Source: Pedobacter miscanthi
Lineage (GTDB): Bacteria > Bacteroidota > Bacteroidia > Sphingobacteriales > Sphingobacteriaceae
NCBI RefSeq assembly: GCF_003315595.1
Contig: NZ_QNQU01000027.1
Span: 1-64,000, forward strand
Direction: 5' to 3'
Length of the DNA: 64,000 nt
Of this stretch, positions 49,541-58,359 are shown one piece after another. The notes under the pieces are model-generated. The model was given only the letters and a program-made list of their open reading frames with translations. It made no database searches and was not told the DNA's origin. The position numbers were made by a program, and so were the translations under genes. Within the stretch, counting starts at the first letter, position 1; each line of letters begins with the position of its first letter.

Positions 49541-49864
49541 TCACCCAAAACTCCCTTTCCCATCAGCCACATAACTATAAATAACCATATATTCTATTCC
49601 GTTTTTTTTAAAATATCCGATAGGAATATCACCGGTTTCAAAGTAGGCTGATCTACTTTCGAAAGGAATGCCACAAAACACTTTATCTGGCTCTATCTGG
49701 TGATAAACAACATCATTTCTACGGTTTGCAATAGCAATTAATGCTGATAAATTTTTGCTCGATCCTTTTTGGTTATGTTTTGGGTGCTGCGGATGTTGAT
49801 CGGCCCATACCCATTCTCCGCATACCATTGGTTTATAAAGTTTGCCCAGTGGTATATTGAACAT
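49541..49864 (-). CDS. Hypothetical protein, possibly a gene fragment
   Basis: A 107-residue frame from the ATG at 49864. The end looks protein-like (IEPDKVFCGIPFESRSAYFE, FKKNGIEYMVIYSYVADGKG). The same frame stays open to about 50030 with wording such as REYVYQLTRRWIQISHFFIE but without any start codon, so this may be the 3' remainder of a longer gene. Not recognised. An overlapping plus-strand frame at 49769-49999 competes with it. Confidence 0.35.
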   Translation of the reverse strand: MFNIPLGKLYKPMVCGEWVWADQHPQHPKHNQKGSSKNLSALIAIANRRNDVVYHQIEPDKVFCGIPFESRSAYFETGDIPIGYFKKNGIEYMVIYSYVADGKGSFG

Positions 49865-50172
49865 GCGTGGCAAAAAACGAGAGGCTATTGTTCCGTTGGT
49901 GGTGATGGTTCCGGTTTCTATAAAGAAATGGCTGATTTGAATCCAACGCCTGGTGAGCTGATATACATATTCACGAATGGAATTTTGTCCATCCTCTAAA
50001 AAACAAATGCAGGCTACAGAAGTGTACCCATACTAAAAGCCGAGATATTATACCCCTTTTAGGAGTGCAATTATGCCGTTCTTTTTCAGAGACTTAAATC
50101 TATTTCTGCATTTAATTAAAACTATGTGATTGTAGTGATGTTGAGACGGAATAAATATATAATTCGTCTATT
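49865..50172. other. Intergenic region upstream of the OM barrel gene
   Basis: Contains the open continuation of the minus-strand fragment and the upstream region of the barrel gene. I see no clear TTTG / TAnnTTTG promoter and no other gene. Confidence 0.4.
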
Positions 50173-50754
50173 ATGAAAAAAAATCTATTAAAATTTCTAT
50201 TTGCAGGGCTATTGTTTGCCGGAAGTGCACAAGCACAGATTCAAAAAGGTAATGTTATGGTTGGTGGAAATCTAACCAACATTAATCTTGGTTTAGATGC
50301 ACCAAATGTTTTCAGTATTGATATTACGCCGAAAGCTGCCTGGTTTATCGAAGACAATTTAGCAGTGGGTGGTTATGTAAACTTCGGTTTAGAAACGGCT
50401 AAAAATTCGGCTACAACAACAAGTTATGGTGTTGGTGCATTAGGACGTTACTATGCCGGTAAAGATGTGGAAGTATTAAAACACGGACGTTTCTTTGCTG
50501 AAGCAACTGTTGGTGTGGGTGGTGTGAATGTGAGTAATGGCGGTGGTAATACCAACGGACTGGATTTAAGTGTTGGTCCTGGTTTTGCGTACTTTATTAC
50601 CCCTAACATTGGTTTAGAAACTTTGGTTAAATACAAAGGCCTTGTAGGTTTTGGAAGCTCAACCATGCAGAACAATTTAAATCTTTCTTTCGGATTCCAG
50701 ATCTATCTGCCAGGTAGAGGAACAGCAAGAAAAGTAAAAGGAGATATGAACTAA
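50173..50754 (+). CDS. Outer-membrane beta-barrel protein
   Basis: A 193-residue secreted protein. The signal peptide MKKNLLKFLFAGLLFAGSAQ ends before AQIQKG. Alternating hydrophobic strands with aromatic ends (VMVGGNLTNINLGL, NLAVGGYVNFGLETA, LGLETLVKYKGLVGFGS-like) and the terminal LNLSFGFQIYL point to an eight-stranded OmpW/PorT-like barrel. No enzyme motif. Marks the return to ordinary chromosomal genes after the accessory patch. Confidence 0.85.
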   Translation: MKKNLLKFLFAGLLFAGSAQAQIQKGNVMVGGNLTNINLGLDAPNVFSIDITPKAAWFIEDNLAVGGYVNFGLETAKNSATTTSYGVGALGRYYAGKDVEVLKHGRFFAEATVGVGGVNVSNGGGNTNGLDLSVGPGFAYFITPNIGLETLVKYKGLVGFGSSTMQNNLNLSFGFQIYLPGRGTARKVKGDMN

Positions 50755-50801
50755 TTATTCTTCATTTTCTGGTTTATCATCAGTTTTTTATGCTGATGGG
50801 T

Positions 50802-50836
50802 ACAAGGTCTGCTCTTATTAAAGGGGCAGACCTTGT
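50802..50836 (+). terminator. Hairpin after the OM barrel gene
   Basis: ACAAGGTCTGC (50802-50812) and GCAGACCTTGT (50826-50836) form a perfect 11-bp stem. The T tract that follows is weak. Confidence 0.6.
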
Positions 50837-50960
50837 TGTTTATTAATTATTATATGTTTACCACTTAACACGTTTGCAAGCCTTGTTTTACGGCCTCTTT
50901 GTTGGGTTTAGAAATGGGTATTTTTTCTCCGGTTGTTAACAATAATACTATATTTAACAG

Positions 50961-52556
50961 ATGATAAAACTGATTAAAATGCTTAGCACCAAAAGCCTTT
51001 GCTTTCTTTTTTTATATCTGTTTATTACACCAGCTATGGCACAGATCAAATGGCCCGCTGGTCAGCTGCTTCCATCTTTTCCGGCGGCGGCACCCGTGCA
51101 GGATTTAATCACGCTGCGGCAAAACTCGCCTTACACTTCGGCAGAAATGTATCTGTTTGCTTCTTTAAAAGGAACTATCAATAGAACTAAACCGCGTATT
51201 TTTTCCTACGAGGGCGATGCTTTTGCCGAAGGACCGCATACCTGGCTACAATCATTAGGGTTGAGCTGGGCAGAACCTGCAGATAAATGGGATCTGATTA
51301 CCAAATACCGGAGAGAAATTTCAGGATTAATTGTTTATGATCCCGATCAGATCCATACGGTTAACCTCGCCACGGTACTTGCAAAAAACAAAAATGCACT
51401 GATTGCCTCGCCTTTGTTGTTATCTAAATTAACAGCTGCTCCTTACAACCTGCCTGTTTTGCTGGATTTGAGGGGGAAATTTAATAGTAAGCTTGAAGTT
51501 TATCAATCGCTATATGACGAATACTGGCCACATCTTGATCACCGTTTGTTGATAGCGTTAAATCCTAATGCACATAAAGCAGCCCTTCGCGAGTATGCAG
51601 TAGCCCTGGGTACCGCAGTAATATGGCTCGATCCTAAAATAACCGGTGAAAGTGAGTTGCTGAACAAATTTTTATCTTCAATGTCGCCTGGAGGAAATTT
51701 TATGGGCTGGTGGCCACAGGAAGGGCCAGGGGTAGAGCGCGCTTCGAAGTATGGCATTGCCACCATTGCCAGCGACTGGTGTTCGAACTTAACGGTACAT
51801 AGCGGAACATCCAGAACTGTAAAAATAAAACCGATCCCCCAAAAACCGGAACTTAACAATAAGATTTATGTTGCATTTATATTGAGCGATGGAGATAATT
51901 TACAGTTTACCGAGCATCTGATGCGTAAACTCTGGAATAATCCGGACCGGGGTGCTGTGCCAATGGGATGGACGGTATCGCCTGCCATGCTGGATGCCAT
52001 GCCTGGTGCACTTAACTACTATTGGCAAAGTGCTACCAATAATGATAACCTGATTTCCGGACCATCCGGCTACGGTTATACTTATCCTAATACCTGGCCT
52101 GACGAAAAATTATTAAAAAAGTTTGTTTCTAAAACCGAAGATTATAATAAACGTGCGGGTTTACGGGTAATTACCATCTGGAATACCATTGTGGGCGGTA
52201 TTAATCCTGAAATTGGGAAGGTCTATGCCGATCAGTCAAAAACTTTATTAGGTGTAACGGCACAGAATACCGGAGGCGGGCTCACAATCTATAATAACAG
52301 TTTGCCAGGAATGGCACTTAGCTGTAACTATTGTACAAATGAACAGGCAATGAAGGACCATATTGCCAGAGCGGCATCAGGTTGGGATAAAACCTCGCCA
52401 CGTTTCATCATTATACAGGCGCAGCCCTGGACAAATATATCGCCAACAAGTTTTAAAAATGTAGCTAATTCACTTAATGAGGATTATTTAGTTGTTCGTC
52501 CGGATCACCTTTTTCAACTTGTCCGCGAAGAAAAGGGCATTACCATTAATCCCTGA
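50961..52556 (+). CDS. GxGYxYP-family secreted protein (putative glycoside hydrolase)
   Basis: A 531-residue secreted protein. The signal peptide ends ITPAMAQ before IKWPAG. The family hallmark GYGYTYP is present around residue 372-378, in SGPSGYGYTYPNTWP. ILSDGDNLQFTEHLM and MGWTVSPAMLDAMPGALNYY are also typical. This family (PF14323) is proposed to be a glycoside hydrolase found in Bacteroidota carbohydrate loci, but no activity has been shown to my knowledge. A Met six codons downstream is an alternative start. No SusC/D pair lies nearby. Confidence 0.85.
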   Translation: MIKLIKMLSTKSLCFLFLYLFITPAMAQIKWPAGQLLPSFPAAAPVQDLITLRQNSPYTSAEMYLFASLKGTINRTKPRIFSYEGDAFAEGPHTWLQSLGLSWAEPADKWDLITKYRREISGLIVYDPDQIHTVNLATVLAKNKNALIASPLLLSKLTAAPYNLPVLLDLRGKFNSKLEVYQSLYDEYWPHLDHRLLIALNPNAHKAALREYAVALGTAVIWLDPKITGESELLNKFLSSMSPGGNFMGWWPQEGPGVERASKYGIATIASDWCSNLTVHSGTSRTVKIKPIPQKPELNNKIYVAFILSDGDNLQFTEHLMRKLWNNPDRGAVPMGWTVSPAMLDAMPGALNYYWQSATNNDNLISGPSGYGYTYPNTWPDEKLLKKFVSKTEDYNKRAGLRVITIWNTIVGGINPEIGKVYADQSKTLLGVTAQNTGGGLTIYNNSLPGMALSCNYCTNEQAMKDHIARAASGWDKTSPRFIIIQAQPWTNISPTSFKNVANSLNEDYLVVRPDHLFQLVREEKGITINP

Positions 52557-52589
52557 ATAGAAATACATATACTAACCTGACAAAATATG

Positions 52590-53492
52590 TTAACCCTTTT
52601 TTCCTTTCAATAGCCCCAATATTGCAGGCTGGCTTGGTATCCTCCAGTTAAGTTCCGATATCAGTGTAGCCAGAAATATCAATCCGCCTCCCATAATCAA
52701 GCGGGATGTAATTTCTTCTCCTAAAATAAAATGTGCTGCAAAGGCTCCAAAAACCGGTTCGAAAAGGTAAATGATGGATACCCTTTCGGCACTGATGTAT
52801 TTTTGGGCGATGTTGGATATGGTGTACATGTATGCGGTCGAAAATAACGCACAGAAAATAATGCCTATCCAAAAGGTTTGCTGCTGCGGTATCCATACTG
52901 TATCGTTCTGAAAAGCGGCCAGTAAAAAGGTTAATATGGCGCAGGTGCCGAACATGGGTACGATGGTAGGCACAATATCACCAGCTTTCGATTCCTTCTC
53001 AATCTGTATCAGGTATATGGCAAAGCAAAATGCGCCAACGATGGTGTACAAATCGCCGGTTCCGATACGAAGATGATCGTTAATGGAAATCACAAACAAA
53101 CCAATCAGCGCGGTAAAGGCAGCCAGCCATATTTTTAGGGACGTAGATTTCCGGTAAATAATTAGTTTAATCACCGGGATCATCACCACCGTTATGCCTG
53201 CAACAAACGAACATTGTGATGCCGAGGTATGGGTAATGCCCAATGTTTGCAGGTAAATGCCAAGCACCAGTGGAATCGCGAGGCCTGTACCTGTTTTTAT
53301 AGCAGCTAAATTGAGTTTTTTTACATGTTTCCAAAAAATCGCCGATAAAACCATCGTGGCCAGAAAGAAACGGTAAAATAAAAATAAAAGTGGCTGGCTC
53401 TGGCCAATGGCCAGTTTGGTAACCGAAAAGGAAATGCCCCAGAAAGCGGTACCCAGGATTAGTAAAATCAGGAAAAGTGTTCTTTTTTCCAT
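52590..53492 (-). CDS. EamA-family (DMT) transporter
   Basis: A 300-residue protein with ten membrane helices in two repeats of five. Features are GTAFWGISFSVTKLAI, PLLFLFYRFFLATMVL, VSIIYLFEPVFGAFAAHFILGEEI. DMT exporters move metabolites or amino acids out of the cell; the substrate is unknown. It follows the GNAT gene by 10 bases, and the two are divergent from a LysR gene that probably controls them. Confidence 0.92.
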   Translation of the reverse strand: MEKRTLFLILLILGTAFWGISFSVTKLAIGQSQPLLFLFYRFFLATMVLSAIFWKHVKKLNLAAIKTGTGLAIPLVLGIYLQTLGITHTSASQCSFVAGITVVMIPVIKLIIYRKSTSLKIWLAAFTALIGLFVISINDHLRIGTGDLYTIVGAFCFAIYLIQIEKESKAGDIVPTIVPMFGTCAILTFLLAAFQNDTVWIPQQQTFWIGIIFCALFSTAYMYTISNIAQKYISAERVSIIYLFEPVFGAFAAHFILGEEITSRLIMGGGLIFLATLISELNWRIPSQPAILGLLKGKKG

Positions 53493-53502
53493 TAAGATGC
53501 TT

Positions 53503-54033
53503 TTAATTCGTTCGTATAGCCAGTTCTTTTTTCATCAGCAGGTCTGTTTGCTCATCATCACCAAGCCAGAACGAATGTTTGCCAAAGGGTATAAAACCAT
53601 TTTTCTCATAAAACCTTAAAGCCCTGTAGTTTTCTTCCCAAACACCAAGCCATACCGTACCAACTTGCATTTCGTAAGCAATATCAATTGCTTTTTGATA
53701 GAGGTTTTGTGCTACATTTTTCCCGTAGAATGCTTTTAATACGTAAATACGTTCAATTTCGAGTGCATCATTCATTTTTTCATTTTGTGCTTCGCCAGTA
53801 TTGATTTTTAAATAGGCAACCACATTTCCATTCACCAGGGCAAAATAAAATTGAGAATCCTTGTTGTTCAGTTCCGTTTCCAGTTTCTCTTCCGAAAAGC
53901 TGTTTTCGAGGTAATCTTTCATGTTTTCTGCCGTGTTTACCCCGGCAAAAGCTTCAAAAAATGTAGTTCTCCCGATTTCCTGTAGTTTTTTAATGTCGGT
54001 AATACTTACCCTTTCGATGATGATTTGCTCCAT
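53503..54033 (-). CDS. GNAT-family N-acetyltransferase
   Basis: A 176-residue acetyltransferase. The acetyl-CoA loop is YGKNVAQNLYQKAIDIA (motif A), followed by VWLGVWEENYRALRFYEKNGF (motif B). The layout matches RimI/WecD-like GNATs that acetylate amines. It is the first gene of a GNAT-EamA operon; acetylation plus export could detoxify one compound, which is an inference. Confidence 0.92.
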   Translation of the reverse strand: MEQIIIERVSITDIKKLQEIGRTTFFEAFAGVNTAENMKDYLENSFSEEKLETELNNKDSQFYFALVNGNVVAYLKINTGEAQNEKMNDALEIERIYVLKAFYGKNVAQNLYQKAIDIAYEMQVGTVWLGVWEENYRALRFYEKNGFIPFGKHSFWLGDDEQTDLLMKKELAIRTN

Positions 54034-54085
54034 GGCACGAATGTAACAAGTTATTAAATGATATGAAATGCTATTATTTCATTTA

Positions 54086-54106
54086 TTAATGCATATTTTG
54101 CATTAA
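54086..54106. promoter_or_regulatory. LysR-type operator
   Basis: TTAATGCA-N5-TGCATTAA, a perfect 8-bp palindrome with LysR-type spacing, between the divergent GNAT and LysR genes. The last A is the first base of the lysR-type start codon. Confidence 0.75.
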
Positions 54107-54972
54107 TGGATCTTCAGCGAATCAAATATTTTTTAGCCCTTTCAGAGCAGCTTCATTATTGGAAAACAGCCGAGAAGGTAAATATCACGCAATCAGCCCT
54201 TAGCAGGCAAATCCAGTCGCTCGAAAACGAACTGGGTTTACAGCTTTTCGAACGCAATAAACGCAATGTAAAACTCACTCCTGCCGGAAAATTTTTAAAA
54301 GAAAAATGGGAGGTAGAGTTAAGTGAACTCGAATACATCCACCAGTTTGCCAAACAGCTCCATCTTGGTGAACGCGGAACAATCACTATTGCGCATCCCG
54401 ATTCGATATCTGCCTCGCTGATGCCCGATATTTTAGCGATGATTACTCGTGAATTTCCACAACTTCAGATTAAACTGGTTCAAGTTTTATATGAAAATCA
54501 GCTTGAATTTTTAAAGAATTACAAGATAGATCTTGCCATTACCCGCGATATCAATAGCGAACCAGGAATCAGGGCAAAAAAAATATATTCCGATCATCTG
54601 GCGCTGGTGGTGCCGCTGGAGCATCCGTTTAAAAGCTTTGATGATTTATCAACCGAAAGTTTAAAACAGCAGAAATTTATCCTGCCCACAAATGATGGGG
54701 GGAGTAGTTACAGTGAAATTATCCAGGCCCTTTTTAAATCTTATGATTTTGTTCCTGATGTATTTCTCCACTCCGAATTTGGATCAACAATTATCGCATT
54801 GGTAAGAAAAGGTTTGGGGATTGCCATTCTGCCCGATTCTTATATGCACCATCAAAGCCCCGGACTACGGTTTATCCCGCTGCCTTTTAAAACCGATTTA
54901 CTGATCAATTGGCGGGCAGATGATCATAATCCTGTATTGGCGAACATTTTGAAACTGGTTTTTGAAGGGTAA
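54106..54972 (+). CDS. LysR-family transcriptional regulator
   Basis: A 288-residue LTTR. The helix-turn-helix is KTAEKVNITQSALSRQIQSLENELG and the substrate-binding domain starts near residue 90. It is divergent from the GNAT-EamA operon with 72 bases between them, where a perfect palindrome TTAATGCA-N5-TGCATTAA touches the regulator's start codon. Classical LTTR layout: it likely represses itself and activates the GNAT-EamA genes with an unknown inducer. Confidence 0.95.
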   Translation: MDLQRIKYFLALSEQLHYWKTAEKVNITQSALSRQIQSLENELGLQLFERNKRNVKLTPAGKFLKEKWEVELSELEYIHQFAKQLHLGERGTITIAHPDSISASLMPDILAMITREFPQLQIKLVQVLYENQLEFLKNYKIDLAITRDINSEPGIRAKKIYSDHLALVVPLEHPFKSFDDLSTESLKQQKFILPTNDGGSSYSEIIQALFKSYDFVPDVFLHSEFGSTIIALVRKGLGIAILPDSYMHHQSPGLRFIPLPFKTDLLINWRADDHNPVLANILKLVFEG

Positions 54973-55113
54973 TTCTATTTATGCATAATGACTATTTACA
55001 ATAGCTGGCCTTTGGGACAGTGGGCGCTGAAATTTGATTATTATTAATCAAAAAAATATTTTATAGCAGTGTATAATTTACAATTTTAGTGCAAAAAAAG
55101 TGTTCAGTTTAAA

Positions 55114-55121
55114 TAACTTTG
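55114..55121 (+). promoter_or_regulatory. -7 element of the TMEM220-ebo operon
   Basis: TAACTTTG, 58 bases before the TMEM220-like gene. A clear -33 TTTG is not seen. It is the only consensus box upstream of the seven-gene run. Confidence 0.45.
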
Positions 55122-55179
55122 TTTTTCAATCGGAGAATCGGGAAATCGATTTAGCTTGTTTTAAACCAAATAATTTAAA

Positions 55180-55560
55180 ATGCCTTTAATTATTCTTAAC
55201 ATTATTTTCTGCATCTCGTTTTTAGGTTTTGCCTATGTAAACCTTAATGATAATGATGCTTTTCTTTGGGTATCCATTTATTTAAGTGCCGCAATATCTT
55301 GTGGCCTGGCCGCTGCTGGTAAATTTTATCCTGTAGCTTACCTGGTTTTAGTTGCCTTCTACCTTATATATGCCATTATCCTTTTCTTTGCCAAAGATGG
55401 TGTGCGCGACTGGATTACGAAATACAGACGCGAGAGCCTCGTGCAGAGCATGCAGGCCACTAAACCATATATTGAGCAAACACGCGAATTTTTTGGCCTT
55501 TTAATTATTGCAGGTGCACTGCTGATTAACTATTTCTGTTCGGCAGGTATTACCGCATAA
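55180..55560 (+). CDS. TMEM220-like membrane protein
   Basis: A 126-residue protein with four helices; the start FCISFLGFAYVNLNDNDAFLW and IYLSAAISCGLAA are typical of the TMEM220 family. Function unknown. It precedes eboA by 22 bases on the same strand, so it probably belongs to the ebo transcript. Confidence 0.8.
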   Translation: MPLIILNIIFCISFLGFAYVNLNDNDAFLWVSIYLSAAISCGLAAAGKFYPVAYLVLVAFYLIYAIILFFAKDGVRDWITKYRRESLVQSMQATKPYIEQTREFFGLLIIAGALLINYFCSAGITA

Positions 55561-55582
55561 ATGCCTTTCGGCAATTTTATTT

Positions 55583-56440
55583 ATGAGAGATGATAATATG
55601 AAGGCGGTAAAAGAAATAATATGGTCTGTTGTTAAAAACAATATAAGTTTGGAGGCCGAAAAGTGGCTGGAAGACTTTATGCAATCGCCAGATCAACCAG
55701 CACAGCTGGCTAAAACATTTGTGATGCTGCCACGTAAAACAGGCAAATTATCGGTTGCAATTAACGATGATCAACAAAAAGCACTGGATACGGCAGGCTT
55801 TGGCTATATCCGTAACTGGACGATCGACAGGCTTAGCCGGGTGTGGTTATTGGCCGGTATGGAGCTGGAAAATAAAGAACTTTTATTTTCAGGCATCGAT
55901 CGTTTATTTCTATCAGCAGAGGTGAACGAAGCCGTAGCATTATATTCGGCACTGCCATTTTTGGCCCACCCTGAAATCTGGGTAAAACGCTGTGCCGAAG
56001 GGATCAGGAGCAACATTGGTTCAGTACTCGAAGCCATTATGGAAAATAATCCATATCCGCCGGCAAATCTTGATGAAGCAGCCTGGAACCAACTGGTACT
56101 AAAGGCTTTTTTTACTGAAAAGAACATTAAAAATATTGTTGATTTAGACGAACGCGCTAATGTTCAACTCGCGCTAACACTGGTTGATTATGCAAAAGAA
56201 CGCTGGGCTGCCGGTAGGGAAGTCAATCCACAGCTTTGGCGTCTGGTAGGCAAATTTATCAACGCCGAAATTTTTGAAGACCTCAAAACCAGTCTGCAGC
56301 GTTATGATCAAGCCGAGCAACGTGCCATTGCACTGGCCGTAGCCGGATCAGATTACCAGCCGGCAAAAGATTATATCAATACCTTTCCCGAACTGAAACT
56401 GGCGCTTGCTGATGGAAGTTTAAACTGGGATTCAATTTAA
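55583..56440 (+). CDS. eboA: EboA-like protein
   Basis: A 285-residue soluble helical protein. I identify it by context and by the wording RNWTIDRLSRVWLL and FSGIDRLFLSAEVNEAVALYSALPFLAHPE, which match EboA. ebo genes were described in eustigmatophyte plastids, cyanobacteria and Bacteroidota; in cyanobacteria they help scytonemin precursors reach the periplasm. EboA's own activity is unknown. Followed by eboB after 25 bases. Confidence 0.85.
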   Translation: MRDDNMKAVKEIIWSVVKNNISLEAEKWLEDFMQSPDQPAQLAKTFVMLPRKTGKLSVAINDDQQKALDTAGFGYIRNWTIDRLSRVWLLAGMELENKELLFSGIDRLFLSAEVNEAVALYSALPFLAHPEIWVKRCAEGIRSNIGSVLEAIMENNPYPPANLDEAAWNQLVLKAFFTEKNIKNIVDLDERANVQLALTLVDYAKERWAAGREVNPQLWRLVGKFINAEIFEDLKTSLQRYDQAEQRAIALAVAGSDYQPAKDYINTFPELKLALADGSLNWDSI

Positions 56441-56465
56441 CCAATAAAAAAATTAAGATAAAGAT

Positions 56466-57446
56466 ATGTGTTGTAGCAGTTCAATCGCAAGCGATAAAGC
56501 ATTGATGGGGGAGCCGGAGGCTTTTGATATCAGTAGCGTAAAAGGAATGAAATTCTTCGATCCACATGTTCACATGACTTCAAGAACTACTGATGATTAC
56601 CAAGCCATGGCCGATGCCGGTGTTGTTGCGCTTATTGAGCCAGCATTCTGGCTGGGGCAACCGCGTACAGGGCTGGATAGTTTCAGGGATTATTATAGCA
56701 GCCTCATTGGCTGGGAGCGTTTCCGTTCCTCACAATTTGGTATTAAACATTATTGTACTATCGGACTTAATTCGAGAGAAGCCAATAACGAAAGTTTAGC
56801 CGAGCAGGTAATGGAAATCCTTCCTATGTTCATTTATAAAGAAGGTGTGGTGGGGATCGGTGAAATCGGTTTCGACGACCAGACTGCTGCCGAAGAAAAA
56901 TATTACAGGTTACAGCTCGAACTTGCTAAAGAAGCAGGCTTGCCGGTACAGGTGCATACCCCGCACCGCGATAAGAAGAAAGGTACCCAAAGGAGCATGG
57001 ACATTGCCCTGGAGCATGGCCTCGATCCGTACCAGGTTATCATCGACCATAATAATGAAGAAACCGTAAAAGAGGTATTAGACCGTGGTTTTTGGGCAGC
57101 TTTTACCATTTACCCCTTTACTAAAATGGGTAACAAGCGTATGGTCGAAATTGTAAAACAGTATGGCGCAGAACGTATTATGGTAAACTCGGCTGCCGAT
57201 TGGGGTATCAGCGATCCGTTAGCAGTACCAAAAACTGCAGCTTTAATGAAAATGCGTGGGTTAAGCGATCAGGATATTGAACTGGTTACCTACCGCAATG
57301 CGATTACAGCCTTTGCCCAAAGCGGACAGATCGACGAAGCCGATTTTAACGCACAGGCAGACCTTACGGAAAAATTTGAAGGCAATACCATTTTGCGCGG
57401 CGGACAACAGCCCAGACCCGATAAATCTTCGATCATCATTAGCTAA
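56466..57446 (+). CDS. eboB: EboB, TatD-like metal-dependent hydrolase
   Basis: A 326-residue amidohydrolase-type TIM barrel. Metal ligands are His34 and His36 in DPHVHMTS, Glu in GEIGFD, His in VQVHTPHRDK and IIDHNNEE, and Asp in NSAADWG. TatD-like fold; the substrate in the ebo pathway is unknown. It lies 6 bases upstream of eboC. Confidence 0.9.
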   Translation: MCCSSSIASDKALMGEPEAFDISSVKGMKFFDPHVHMTSRTTDDYQAMADAGVVALIEPAFWLGQPRTGLDSFRDYYSSLIGWERFRSSQFGIKHYCTIGLNSREANNESLAEQVMEILPMFIYKEGVVGIGEIGFDDQTAAEEKYYRLQLELAKEAGLPVQVHTPHRDKKKGTQRSMDIALEHGLDPYQVIIDHNNEETVKEVLDRGFWAAFTIYPFTKMGNKRMVEIVKQYGAERIMVNSAADWGISDPLAVPKTAALMKMRGLSDQDIELVTYRNAITAFAQSGQIDEADFNAQADLTEKFEGNTILRGGQQPRPDKSSIIIS

Positions 57447-57452
57447 ATTGTA

Positions 57453-58337
57453 TTGAAAAAATTAATTGTTTACCTGCGCATGATGCGCCCTGCCAATATT
57501 GTTACCTCTGTAGCCGATATTTTAGCAGGTATCGCCATTTCGGGTGTTTTAAGCAGTGGATTTTCCATTCCATGGCTTTCAATTTTGCTTTTAGCTGCCT
57601 CAACCGCCTGTTTATATGGTGGAGGCATCGTTTTTAACGACGTATTTGATGCTGAGCTTGATAAAATCGAACGTCCTGAGCGCGCCATCCCAAGCGGCTT
57701 GATCAGTTTACAGAATGCGACCACTTTTGGTACCCTTTTACTCTCTGGTGGAATTATATTAGCAGCTTTAAATAGTTTTACTTCGGGCATACTGGCGCTA
57801 TTGGTTGCTGTTTTTGCCTTACTCTACAATAAATTTGGTAAACACCATTCTTTTTTCGGTCCGCTAAATATGGGTTTATGCCGTGGTTTTAATTTATTGC
57901 TCGGTTTAAGTATCGTGCCCGAAATGCTTTGCAGTCATTATTACCTGGCTGTTATTCCGGTGGTGTATATTTTCTCCATTACCATGACAAGCCGTGGCGA
58001 AGTGCATGGCGGACAAGCTAAAAACTTATACATCGCAGCTTTTTTATATGCCATTGTAATTTTTGCCATTGCTTCTTTCGCTTTTGCGAACGATCGTTTA
58101 TTGTGGTCGCTGCTTTTTCTGGTGCCTTTTGCCTTTATGATTTTCAGGCCTCTTTTAAAGGCGATTAAACAACCTGTTGGCAAAAATATAGGGGCTGCGG
58201 TTAAAGCCGGGGTAATATCTTTAGTTTTGATGGATGCCGCCTGGGCAGTAACTTTCGATGCGCTGATTCTCGCTTTTGTAATTGCCGCTTTATTACCTTT
58301 ATCGTTATGGCTCTCTAAATTATTCGCCGTTACCTAA
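57453..58337 (+). CDS. eboC: EboC, UbiA-family prenyltransferase
   Basis: A 294-residue polytopic protein with 8 or 9 helices and a TTG start; an ATG at 57480 would delete the conserved first residues. The prenyl-diphosphate motif is NDVFDAELD (Asn62, Asp63, Asp66, Asp70), followed by PERAIPSG. In the second aspartate-type motif only YNKFGKHHSFFGP is seen. It probably attaches a prenyl chain to an unidentified acceptor in the membrane. Ends 22 bases before the eboD start. Confidence 0.9.
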   Translation: MKKLIVYLRMMRPANIVTSVADILAGIAISGVLSSGFSIPWLSILLLAASTACLYGGGIVFNDVFDAELDKIERPERAIPSGLISLQNATTFGTLLLSGGIILAALNSFTSGILALLVAVFALLYNKFGKHHSFFGPLNMGLCRGFNLLLGLSIVPEMLCSHYYLAVIPVVYIFSITMTSRGEVHGGQAKNLYIAAFLYAIVIFAIASFAFANDRLLWSLLFLVPFAFMIFRPLLKAIKQPVGKNIGAAVKAGVISLVLMDAAWAVTFDALILAFVIAALLPLSLWLSKLFAVT

Positions 58338-58359
58338 ACAACACACATTATCCACTGAT

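Noticed and set aside
49769..49999. 76-codon plus-strand frame overlapping the minus-strand fragment
   Set aside because: No start context or promoter; the opposite frame is longer and more protein-like, though neither is secure.
58282..58359. Extended start of eboD overlapping eboC
   Set aside because: The added residues are not family-like; the ATG at 58360 gives the usual length.
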